Positions 46,643 to 54,381 of a stretch of 64,000 nucleotides of DNA are shown one piece after another; position 1 is the stretch's first letter, and each line of letters opens with the position of its first letter. The stretch is from the IMG/VR virus record IMGVR_UViG_3300042905_002309, positions 62,001-126,000 of that record, one strand, 5' to 3'. Origin of the DNA: a virus. The notes beneath the pieces were generated by a model, which ran no database searches, was not told where the DNA came from, and saw nothing but the letters and a program-made list of their open reading frames with translations. Both the position numbers and the translations under genes were made by a program.

Positions 46643-46643
46643 T

Positions 46644-47312
46644 ATGAAAGAAATTGAAGTCATATCCGCTACAAAGCATGAAGCCGTAGGTGGTGGTAAT
46701 TGTCTTATGGAGAAATATCAAAATAAGAAACAATGTTCAGTATACATTGAATACTACAACACTGACGCTTTAGCAAAGGTATATAACCGATTTATATGTG
46801 AAGAAAATCGTGATAAAATTATCGTGTTCTGTCATGATGATTGTATTATCGAAGATTTATTCTTGAAAGAGAAATTAAATCAGGCTATGCAAACATATGA
46901 TATTGTTGGTCTAGCTGGAATCAAAGACCCAATCACCATCAAGAAACCCGCACTATGGCATCTCATGGGCGACAGGAGCCAATATTCAGGGGCAGTGGCA
47001 CACTTCACTGGCACAGACGATAATGAACGCTTTATGACTCCTTTTGGCACCACTCCCTCAAGAGTTATAATGCTTGATGGTGTGTTTTTAGCTGTCAACG
47101 TAGAGAAATGTCTTGAAACAGGCGTTAAGTTTGACGAATCAAATCCTGCACGATTCCATTATTATGATCTCGATTTCTGTTTAAATGCTAATAAGGCAGG
47201 ATTAAAGTTAACAACATATCCTATATTTTGTAGTCACCGATCTCACGGATTAACTAAACCAGATGAAGAATTTTATAAAGGTCAAAAATGGTTTATCAAT
47301 AAATGGACTTGA
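46644..47312 (+). CDS. glycosyltransferase-like protein
   Basis: 222 residues from MKEIEVISATKHEAVGG. NRDKIIVFCHDDCIIEDLFLKEKL contains a DD metal site, and MLDGVFLAVNVEKC, RFHYYDLDFCLNANKAGLKLTTYPIFCSHRSHG is the usual acceptor half of GT2-like phage enzymes. I chose the ATG after the kinase stop; an earlier frame start would lie inside the kinase. Target unknown. Confidence 0.72.
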   Translation: MKEIEVISATKHEAVGGGNCLMEKYQNKKQCSVYIEYYNTDALAKVYNRFICEENRDKIIVFCHDDCIIEDLFLKEKLNQAMQTYDIVGLAGIKDPITIKKPALWHLMGDRSQYSGAVAHFTGTDDNERFMTPFGTTPSRVIMLDGVFLAVNVEKCLETGVKFDESNPARFHYYDLDFCLNANKAGLKLTTYPIFCSHRSHGLTKPDEEFYKGQKWFINKWT

Positions 47313-47336
47313 TATTTAAGTAAAGTGTGGTAAATT
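47309..47336 (+). promoter_or_regulatory. early promoter, leadered
   Basis: TTGATA, 16 bp ending TGG, TAAATT, then a 21 nt stretch with ACAAAGGA before the ATG at 47358. Confidence 0.6.
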
Positions 47337-47357
47337 GTTACAAAGGATTAATTAATT

Positions 47358-48623
47358 ATGGCTGAGAAGCAATACGGAAATTTAAATTACGAAGTTATTG
47401 ATATAGGATATCCTTATTGTCCTTATTTACCTATTGGTGCTAAACCAATTACTAGAGCTTTAATGACCAGAACAAATGTAGCTCCACCACCTTTAGCAAT
47501 GCCGGGTTCTGATTTACCACGAGTTATTAACTATCTTGCAGATTATTCTGGTTGTGGTTACTGGCGTATCGGCGCACCTGAAATGTTATTAAACTATGGT
47601 GGTAAGATGGTTGTGAATACTCTTACATCTATGGTTATCGATCCAAGATTTTATCTCACTGGTTATAAAGCTATCAAGATTCAAAGACAAGCTACTCCTG
47701 TACAAAAGGAATTTGCTAAATTCTTGAGAATGATGGGTAGTAATCACGATTTCAAAGTTATTTATGAAGTCGATGATATCGTCTTTGGTGAAGATATTCC
47801 TCTTTATAATCGTTGCAGAAGTGCTTTCGTTGATCCTGAAATTAGACAGAGTATTGAAGATATTATTCATATGTGTGGTGAAATGATGGTTGTTTCCGAC
47901 TATATGAAGGAATATTACAAGAGTAAGTTAAATATCAAGAATGTTACAACTATTCCTAATTATGCTCCTAAATTCTGGTTTGATCGTTTCTACAATGAAG
48001 AAAAGATTTTAAAAGATTATCAGGCTAATAAAGCTCGTCCTAAGATTTTAATCACTGCATCCGGGACACACTTTGATTGTGTAAATGCAACTGGACAAAA
48101 GGATGATTATTCTCATGTCTTACAAAGTATTATTAAATCACGTAAAGATTTTCAATGGATTTTTCTTGGTGGACACCCATTGTTATTACGTCCTTACATT
48201 GATAATGGAGACATTCAATTTGTACCTTGGGCGCAGTTGTTAGATTTCCCAAATACAATTAGTAAAATGTCGCCACAAATGACTATGGCTGCATTAGAAT
48301 CCAATCACTTTAATAGAGCAAAAAGTAATATTAAATTAACGGAATCCTGTCATTTAGGTATCCCGTTTTTCGGACAAAAACTTGAACCTTATAAAGATGC
48401 TTTTCATCAATTCAATACAGGTAGCGAAATGATTGATCAGATGAAAAGTGTGGTAATTGATGTAGATACTTACATGGCTGATGTTAAACGTCATAGAGCG
48501 TTTGGTGATAATTTATGGTTGGACGACCATCTCCAGGAACACGTAGAAATGTACACACTACCATTTGGACACCAAGATCGCAAGGCTATCATTAAACTTA
48601 ATCCTGAACAGTTGATTAAATAA
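47358..48623 (+). CDS. GT-B glycosyltransferase-like protein
   Basis: 421 residues. YLADYSGCGYWRIGAPEMLL near the start, VIYEVDDIVFGEDIPLYN near 138, MMVVSDYMKEYY near 175, TTIPNYAPKFWFD near 197 and ILITASGTHFD near 231 give the two-Rossmann layout of GT4-like transferases. The first 40 residues contain DIGYPYCPYLPIG, which resembles the capsid protein DTGLVYCPYIPV. Its stop overlaps a convergent HNH gene. Acceptor unknown; may be host surface, phage DNA or virion. Confidence 0.75.
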   Translation: MAEKQYGNLNYEVIDIGYPYCPYLPIGAKPITRALMTRTNVAPPPLAMPGSDLPRVINYLADYSGCGYWRIGAPEMLLNYGGKMVVNTLTSMVIDPRFYLTGYKAIKIQRQATPVQKEFAKFLRMMGSNHDFKVIYEVDDIVFGEDIPLYNRCRSAFVDPEIRQSIEDIIHMCGEMMVVSDYMKEYYKSKLNIKNVTTIPNYAPKFWFDRFYNEEKILKDYQANKARPKILITASGTHFDCVNATGQKDDYSHVLQSIIKSRKDFQWIFLGGHPLLLRPYIDNGDIQFVPWAQLLDFPNTISKMSPQMTMAALESNHFNRAKSNIKLTESCHLGIPFFGQKLEPYKDAFHQFNTGSEMIDQMKSVVIDVDTYMADVKRHRAFGDNLWLDDHLQEHVEMYTLPFGHQDRKAIIKLNPEQLIK

Positions 48624-49341
48624 ATGGTGTTTGGTTATTAAAATTTATATCAAGTATCTTATTACTTTTCTGTATATTTGTAGTTGCTAACATTGGTCTA
48701 GTATTTTGATAATTAAAACATTGAAACTGTTCAGTAGTATCAAGTAAATTGAAAAATGTTATCGGAATTATGTGGTCGATATGCCACACTTTACCATAAT
48801 TTTCCCATGACATATTATCATTAAATTGTAATTCTAAATAATGTTTATAGTTGTTTATAGAAATACCAAGTAGTTGTAAACTATGACCAGATTTGATATT
48901 ATTTTTTAATCCTTTATTTATTCTATCTCTAAGCGTTACAGAAAGTTTGAATGATACATCATTTTGTTTTCTAATTTTTTGATAATCTTTGTGATAATTA
49001 GGATTACGTTTATCCCAATTTTTATTATTCTGTTTTCTATTTATTGGATTATTTATTATCCAGCTTTTACTACGAGCTTTACATAAATCAGCATTTTCTG
49101 AATAATATTTTCTATTATAATTATCTTTATAATCAGGATTTAATTCGTGCCATCGATTTAAATTCTTTTGTATTTTCTCTGGATTATTTTTACGATATTG
49201 TATATTAGCAAGTTTACAACATTTTTTACACTCAGTACTTAAACCATCCCATTTGGATTTATTTTTATTAAATTCACTAATCGGTTTAGAAATTTTACAT
49301 TTAGAACAAACTTTAGTAACTTCTTGAATCTTCTCTTCCAT
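48616..49341 (-). CDS. zinc-finger HNH endonuclease, family with RNA leader (copy B)
   Basis: About 241 residues from MEEKIQEVTKVCSKC. Zinc finger CSKCKISKPISEFNKNK...ECKKC, an Asn/Lys-rich basic middle, then GKVWHIDHIIPITFF and a divergent tail (QCFNYQNTRPMLATTNIQKSNK in place of the QKIANHWGNLQPLL block). It is the only minus gene in a long plus-strand block, with its own promoter, structured leader and AAGGAG site, and its stop overlaps the glycosyltransferase stop by 8 bp. It has the look of a self-contained cassette. Confidence 0.88.
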   Translation of the reverse strand: MEEKIQEVTKVCSKCKISKPISEFNKNKSKWDGLSTECKKCCKLANIQYRKNNPEKIQKNLNRWHELNPDYKDNYNRKYYSENADLCKARSKSWIINNPINRKQNNKNWDKRNPNYHKDYQKIRKQNDVSFKLSVTLRDRINKGLKNNIKSGHSLQLLGISINNYKHYLELQFNDNMSWENYGKVWHIDHIIPITFFNLLDTTEQFQCFNYQNTRPMLATTNIQKSNKILDINFNNQTPFI

Positions 49342-49366
49342 TTTGACATACTCCTTATAAATATTT

Positions 49367-49432
49367 GAGCAGGACAGCAAGTAGTTTACTCCGCTTGTTT
49401 CAAGGTGATTGCAAGTCCCTTGATTACTGCTC
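49367..49432 (-). promoter_or_regulatory. three-way-junction leader RNA, copy B
   Basis: Minus strand, 5' to 3': P1 GAGCAG, UAAU, P2 CAAGG/CCUUG, AAA, P3 CAAG/CUUG, CUGUC, P1 CUGCUC. P1 is a perfect 6 bp helix here. Junction strands are identical to copies A and C. It lies 2 nt after the predicted late start and 25 nt before the start codon. Confidence 0.8.
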
Positions 49433-49439
49433 TTTTAAT

Positions 49440-49447
49440 TATTTAGT
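49440..49447 (-). promoter_or_regulatory. late promoter of HNH cassette B
   Basis: Minus strand ACTAAATA-attaaaagag running straight into P1 of the leader. Confidence 0.65.
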
Positions 49448-49455
49448 AAAATGCC

Positions 49456-49483
49456 TTGCAATTCAAGTTAAGTATGATAATCT
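49456..49483 (+). promoter_or_regulatory. early promoter, leadered
   Basis: TTGCAA, 16 bp ending TGA, TAATCT, 25 nt before the ATG at 49509. Confidence 0.6.
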
Positions 49484-49508
49484 TATATGAAGAAAGAGAA
49501 AATAAATT

Positions 49509-49649
49509 ATGACAACAATATATACACAAGACGAAAAAGATACTGATCTAAATAAAATGGAACGTTTAATAAATAAATTGACGATTTTACAATTAGAAGA
49601 TGAAATTCGTAGATTAGAAGGGTTGCGTAAATTAAACGATCCATCATGA
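49509..49649 (+). CDS. small coiled-coil protein
   Basis: 46 residues starting MTTIYTQDEKDTDLNKMERL. The second half is one leucine-rich amphipathic helix (LQLEDEIRRLEGLRKLNDPS) able to coil. It follows an early promoter, with AGAAAGAGAAA as a weak ribosome site. Function unknown. Confidence 0.55.
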   Translation: MTTIYTQDEKDTDLNKMERLINKLTILQLEDEIRRLEGLRKLNDPS

Positions 49650-49673
49650 ATCCAGAACAGAAAGTAAATTAAT

Positions 49674-49982
49674 ATGAGTAGAATTTTCTATGATACAAGT
49701 GCAAATATGTGGAAAGTTGCTGATGCATTGTTAAACGATATTAAAAATTTACCAGAAACATCTGACACAAGACCATCACCAAAAGATGATACACCTGTTA
49801 CAGCCTTTGATGGTACGACAGCAATAAAAATATTAGTCACTATAAATAATGTTACATTATGTACGGAACTATCTATAGGAACAGTTCAGGATATGTTAGT
49901 CATGGATTCTACAATAGACCTAGAAAAGATGTTTGGTAAATGTGTACTTGAACATATTAATGCTTTGACGAAAAGACATTGA
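49674..49982 (+). CDS. hypothetical protein
   Basis: 102 residues, starts MSRIFYDTSANMWKVADALL. Mixed alpha/beta (GTTAIKILVTINNVTLCTELSIGT). No family recognised. The start codon lies 24 nt after the small coiled-coil gene. Confidence 0.55.
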   Translation: MSRIFYDTSANMWKVADALLNDIKNLPETSDTRPSPKDDTPVTAFDGTTAIKILVTINNVTLCTELSIGTVQDMLVMDSTIDLEKMFGKCVLEHINALTKRH

Positions 49983-50006
49983 CACAACCCTATAATATGA
50001 TATGAT
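49979..50006 (+). promoter_or_regulatory. early promoter, leaderless type, for DNA polymerase
   Basis: TTGACA, 16 bp ending TGA, TATGAT, 6 nt (gttcgt), ATG. Near-consensus. Confidence 0.75.
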
Positions 50007-50012
50007 GTTCGT

Positions 50013-52571
50013 ATGTACAGAAATATAGTATACAGTAATTATAACAAAGATATCACACTTTGGACTTGGGATTCAGAAGGTAATAGGGTTATGGAAAAAT
50101 ACCCCTTTAAACCTTATCTTTATGTAGATGATCCCAATGGTAAAGATGGTGTGTCTTTATATGGAGCAACACTCCGCAAAATGGAATTTGCTGATAAAAG
50201 ACTTCGTGATAAGTTTTGTTTATCAACTGCAAAAGTTTATGGTAAGCTTCCACCTGCCCAACAATTCCTCATTGATAAGTACAACGGTCAAAATAAAAAA
50301 GACGATTTCGATCTTTATCCATTGAAAATTTATTCAATCGATATTGAAACATATTCTGTCAATGGATTCCCCGATCCTAAATTAGCAAATGATCCAATCA
50401 CTCTTATTAGTATACATAATTCAATTGATGATGGTATTTACACCTTCGCATTAGGTAATGATTATCATACATCTGATGATAAGGTTATCTATAAGTGTTA
50501 TGAGACAGAAGAAGAAATGTTAAAGGCGTTTATCAAATTCTGGCGTAAAGACTTTCCAGATGTCGTAACAGGTTGGTATATTGATGGATTCGATATTCCA
50601 TACATCTGTAATCGTATCAATAGAATTTATGGCGAAGATGATGCTTGTAATCGTTTATCACCAACTGGTAGAGCTTGGAAACAAGATAATGTTAAAAAGC
50701 GTTTGCAGGATTATGATCAACTTTGGACAATCGAAGGCATCAGTATTCTCGACTATCAATACGTTTATAAAGTATTCACCAGAGAAAAACGTGAATCTTA
50801 TTCATTAAATGCTATTGGTGAAGAAGAATTAGGTTCAGGTAAATTACAGTATGATGCTGTATCTTTAAGTGAACTTGCTACAAAAGATTGGCATAAATTC
50901 GTAGATTACAATATTCAAGATGTAAAACTTCTAGTAGAATTAGAGGCTAAATTGAAGTATTTGAAGACTTGTAGATCACTTTCATATAAAGGATTGGCAG
51001 GTTTACCTGCTAGTGTAAGCACTATTGCCATTGTAGACGGTCTAGCGACACAACAAGCTTTACTTGATGGTAAGATACTACCAACCTTCAAGAATGGTGG
51101 TAAAGAGGATTTTGGTGGTGGTTTCGTGCGTCCTACACAAGAAGGATTACATAAATCTATTCTTTATTACGATGCAGATTCTTTGTATCCTAATACGATT
51201 GTAACGTTAAATATTTCACCTGAAACTAAATTGGGTAAAGTGCTTCGAATGGATGTTGAAAAAGATGAATACGAGTTCATGACTACATCTGGCAGAAAGC
51301 ATACGTTCAATAAAATGCAGTTTGATGAATATATTAGACGAGAGGAAATTTGTATTTCTAAGTCCAATATTATGTTTACACAGAAGACTAGAGGTATTTT
51401 CTCTGAAATTATTGAAGAGATTTATGCAGAACGTGTAAAAATCAAAACCGAAATGAAGCGTATTAGCGATCTAAACGCAACCCATCCTGATGATGTTATT
51501 AAGAATAACTACCAGATGGAACAGTTGGATACTGCACAATATACTATTAAGATTTTGCTTAATCGTATTTATGGTTATTTCGCACAGGAACATGCAGCTT
51601 TATATGACATTGATCTAGCTTCCTCAGTTACTTTAACTGGTCAAGCAGGTATTAAAATTGCAGCAAAATTCGGTAATGATTATCTAGTAGCCAAAGGTGG
51701 TTTGGAATATGATAGTGTAATCATGGGTGATACAGATAGCGTAGTGTTTGGTATTCAACCCATCCTAGATGCTAAGAAAGAACCATTCTTTATTGGTGAT
51801 AAGATTAATCCATACGTCTTTGAACTTGCTGATGGACTTGGAAAAGAAATCGATACTGTTGTTAGAGCATGGGCTAAAGATGAATTACATTCAACCCATT
51901 GTACCTACCACTTTAAACGTGAAAACATTTCCAGTTCAGGTATCTTCTTGGGTAAGAAAATGTACATTTTGAATATTATTCAAGACGATAAGTATAAAAT
52001 CGTTGACAAATTCAAATATACTGGTGTAGCTGTTGTTAAAGTTGCTACCCCAAAGAAAGTTAAACCACTTATCAAGAAAGCTATTCAATCCATTATTAAA
52101 AGTGGTGATAAGAAGGCTGTAAATAAAATCATTAAAGATACATGGGAAACTTATCAGACGTTTTCAATTGAAGAGATGTCTTCTGCTAAATCATTGAATA
52201 ACTACGACAAATATTTAGAAAAGTCTTGTGATCTTGTTATGGGTAAGGGTACACCTGCACAAAATAAAGCTGCAATTGCATATAATTTGTTATTGAAACG
52301 TTATAAATTAGAAAATAAGTACGAATCTCTTAAAAGTGGGGATAAACTTAAATTCTTTTATGTACGATCTAATAAATGGGGATTAAGTGCAATATCATTT
52401 CCTTACAAATTTCCAGAAGAGTTCAAGAAAGACTTTAATATTGATACACAGAAGATGTATATTAATACATTATTAAATCCCATTAAGGCTGTTTTTGATG
52501 TAATTGGTTGGGAAATTAAAAATCCAACTAATGAAGAAAAAATTGATTTATTAGACTTGTTTGGGGCTTGA
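50013..52571 (+). CDS. 43: replicative DNA polymerase, T4 gp43-like family B
   Basis: 852 residues (T4 898). Exonuclease motif I YSIDIETYSVNGF near 107-119, ExoIII-like FVDYNIQDVKLLVELE near 302; polymerase DADSLYPNTIVTLNISPET near 388-406, KILLNRIYGYFAQ near 512-524 and MGDTDSVVFG near 571-580. The C-terminus ends IDLLDLFGA, a short hydrophobic clamp-binding-like tail (T4 gp43 ends ...FDMFDF). No intein. It starts in the canonical place with no ribosome site (leaderless type). Confidence 0.96.
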   Translation: MYRNIVYSNYNKDITLWTWDSEGNRVMEKYPFKPYLYVDDPNGKDGVSLYGATLRKMEFADKRLRDKFCLSTAKVYGKLPPAQQFLIDKYNGQNKKDDFDLYPLKIYSIDIETYSVNGFPDPKLANDPITLISIHNSIDDGIYTFALGNDYHTSDDKVIYKCYETEEEMLKAFIKFWRKDFPDVVTGWYIDGFDIPYICNRINRIYGEDDACNRLSPTGRAWKQDNVKKRLQDYDQLWTIEGISILDYQYVYKVFTREKRESYSLNAIGEEELGSGKLQYDAVSLSELATKDWHKFVDYNIQDVKLLVELEAKLKYLKTCRSLSYKGLAGLPASVSTIAIVDGLATQQALLDGKILPTFKNGGKEDFGGGFVRPTQEGLHKSILYYDADSLYPNTIVTLNISPETKLGKVLRMDVEKDEYEFMTTSGRKHTFNKMQFDEYIRREEICISKSNIMFTQKTRGIFSEIIEEIYAERVKIKTEMKRISDLNATHPDDVIKNNYQMEQLDTAQYTIKILLNRIYGYFAQEHAALYDIDLASSVTLTGQAGIKIAAKFGNDYLVAKGGLEYDSVIMGDTDSVVFGIQPILDAKKEPFFIGDKINPYVFELADGLGKEIDTVVRAWAKDELHSTHCTYHFKRENISSSGIFLGKKMYILNIIQDDKYKIVDKFKYTGVAVVKVATPKKVKPLIKKAIQSIIKSGDKKAVNKIIKDTWETYQTFSIEEMSSAKSLNNYDKYLEKSCDLVMGKGTPAQNKAAIAYNLLLKRYKLENKYESLKSGDKLKFFYVRSNKWGLSAISFPYKFPEEFKKDFNIDTQKMYINTLLNPIKAVFDVIGWEIKNPTNEEKIDLLDLFGA

Positions 52572-52595
52572 AAAACACCAAACTGATGATAAGAT
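52568..52595 (+). promoter_or_regulatory. early promoter, leadered, for the 52617 gene and uvsX
   Basis: TTGAAA, 16 bp ending TGA, TAAGAT, then TGTAAAGGA before the ATG. It overlaps the polymerase stop. Confidence 0.62.
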
Positions 52596-52616
52596 ATTGT
52601 AAAGGATAAATTAAGT

Positions 52617-53024
52617 ATGACAAAAGAAAATCATGTAATGTTTGTAGACACGTTGGGTAGATTATTGCTTGGTAAGTTACCCGTAACCGAAGGTGAAGAA
52701 GGTTCTGATATTGTGAAGATCAAGAATCCTGCTATTATTCATGCGACACATAAACAAGAGGGTGGATTGACTATTACAGTTATTCCTATTGTTTTCCGTG
52801 AGTTCCTTGCCGATAAGGATGAAGCGACTATGTTTAATTATGCAAGATCATCAATCAGTATTGCCGATGCTCCTATTTTGGATGCAAGAATTATTGGACA
52901 GTATGAGAATATGTTTGCTCCTGTTAAAGATATGATCAATGTTCCTCAACTCGCCCCTCCACCTGCAAATCAGAGTGTAGTACCTAAGACTCAACCGATT
53001 ATCAATTTATTTGATAAGAAGTAA
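52617..53024 (+). CDS. conserved phage hypothetical protein
   Basis: 135 residues. It is beta-rich (HVMFVDTLGRLLLGKL, VKIKNPAIIHATHKQEGGLTITVIPIVFREFL) and ends in a flexible Pro-rich tail (PQLAPPPANQSVVPK) with NLFDKK. It lies between gp43 and uvsX, where many T4 relatives have a small replication-associated gene. No function known. Confidence 0.68.
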   Translation: MTKENHVMFVDTLGRLLLGKLPVTEGEEGSDIVKIKNPAIIHATHKQEGGLTITVIPIVFREFLADKDEATMFNYARSSISIADAPILDARIIGQYENMFAPVKDMINVPQLAPPPANQSVVPKTQPIINLFDKK

Positions 53025-53032
53025 GGTGTATT

Positions 53033-53170
53033 ATGGCTTGTAAGACTTGTGGTAAAGGTAAACCGAAAGAGAAACCAAAGACCGTTAATACAAAGAACAT
53101 CAAAGATATTGTTAAACAGATAAAAGAACAAAGAAATATACCCGAAGGTAAATGCGGGTTTTGTGACTAA
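53033..53170 (+). CDS. 45-residue double-CxxC protein
   Basis: MACKTCGKGKPKEKPKTVNT at the start and KCGFCD at the end give two CxxC pairs, joined by a basic helical segment (NIKDIVKQIKEQRN). It probably binds one zinc and forms a hairpin. AAGGTG precedes the ATG, and it ends 9 nt before uvsX, so it is an operon member. Confidence 0.6.
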   Translation: MACKTCGKGKPKEKPKTVNTKNIKDIVKQIKEQRNIPEGKCGFCD

Positions 53171-53179
53171 AGGAAAAAT

Positions 53180-54322
53180 ATGGCTAAGAAAAAACAAGTA
53201 GAAGAAGAAGTAACAATGAGTGATAAAGAATCCGCTAAAATATTAGCTGATGCTATGGGATCAATCGATAAACTTAATCCTGATGCAACTGAACTAAGTG
53301 AGGATTCTTTATCGAATGTTAATGATTGGATTGATACTGGATGTTATTCATTAAATGGTATCATATCTGGATCATTATTTGGTGGTATTCCTGTAGGTCG
53401 TGTAACTGGTATCGTGGGTCTTTCTGGTACTGGTAAAACTCTTATCATGAATAAGATTATGGCTAACGCTATCAGAAAGGGTTACAAGCCTGTTTATTTT
53501 GATTCAGAGAGTGCATTAGACCATCTTACAGCAGAACGTCTTGGTTGTGATATTACTAAGATTAAACACTGTCCAATTGAGTTCATTGAAGATTGTAAGA
53601 ATCAAATTGTTACACTTTTAAGTAAACTTATTGAAGCTAATATGAAGCGTAAAGTTATCGTATTTATTGATTCTTTAGGCAATCTTGTAACAAGAAAAGA
53701 AGTTGACGATTCTCTTGAAAATAGTGGTGCTAGTGATATGGGTTCAAAGGCTAAGATGTTAGGTAGTCTTATTAGACAAGTTACACATAAGGCAGCAAAA
53801 GCAGAAGTTCCTGTAATTTTTTCTAATCATTTAATTATGAATCCTGCTGAAAAGTTCCCTAATATTGTCAAATTACAACCCGGTGGTTTGAAGTGTACCT
53901 ACTTGCCATCTATTGTATTACAATTATCTACTACAACTGAAAAGGTTGAAGATATGGCAGAAGATAATAAAGCTTCCAAATTATCAGAAAATATTTCTGG
54001 TGTACACTTGAGAGCTTTGACTACTAAGAATCGTTTTGCCCCACCTTTTGTGGAAACTACTATGATGCTTAATTATAAGACAGGTTTAAGTAAGTATATC
54101 GGATTACTTGAAATGGCTAAGAAATTAGAGCTATTTACTAAAGATGGACATCAATACGTTATGGATGGAGTTAAGATTGGATTCGCCAAGAACTTCCAAG
54201 ACAGCGCAGAATTTTGGGAAAACGGCCCACTTCAAAAATTGGATGTTTTAATCAAAAAAGAACTTACTTATTCAAATGAAAATCTTACAAAGATACAGGA
54301 AGAAGTGGAGAAGCAAGGATAA
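53180..54322 (+). CDS. uvsX: RecA-like recombinase UvsX
   Basis: 380 residues (T4 391). UvsX pairs homologous strands for recombination-dependent replication. Walker A VGLSGTGKTL near 79-88, Walker B VIVFIDSLGNLV near 157-168, and the loop/NHL region with PVIFSNHLIMNPAEKFPN and KLQPGGLKCTYLPSIVLQLS near 215-255. A TTAAAGGA-like site precedes the start. Confidence 0.94.
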   Translation: MAKKKQVEEEVTMSDKESAKILADAMGSIDKLNPDATELSEDSLSNVNDWIDTGCYSLNGIISGSLFGGIPVGRVTGIVGLSGTGKTLIMNKIMANAIRKGYKPVYFDSESALDHLTAERLGCDITKIKHCPIEFIEDCKNQIVTLLSKLIEANMKRKVIVFIDSLGNLVTRKEVDDSLENSGASDMGSKAKMLGSLIRQVTHKAAKAEVPVIFSNHLIMNPAEKFPNIVKLQPGGLKCTYLPSIVLQLSTTTEKVEDMAEDNKASKLSENISGVHLRALTTKNRFAPPFVETTMMLNYKTGLSKYIGLLEMAKKLELFTKDGHQYVMDGVKIGFAKNFQDSAEFWENGPLQKLDVLIKKELTYSNENLTKIQEEVEKQG

Positions 54323-54325
54323 CCC

Positions 54326-54354
54326 TTGCTTTTCTCTCCAATCTGTAGTATTGT
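54326..54354 (+). promoter_or_regulatory. possible weak early promoter for gp41
   Basis: TTGCTT, 17 bp, TATTGT, upstream of 54382. It departs from the 16 bp spacing of the others, so it is weak. Confidence 0.35.
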
Positions 54355-54381
54355 ATAAAGATATGAAATTTGAAAGGTTAC

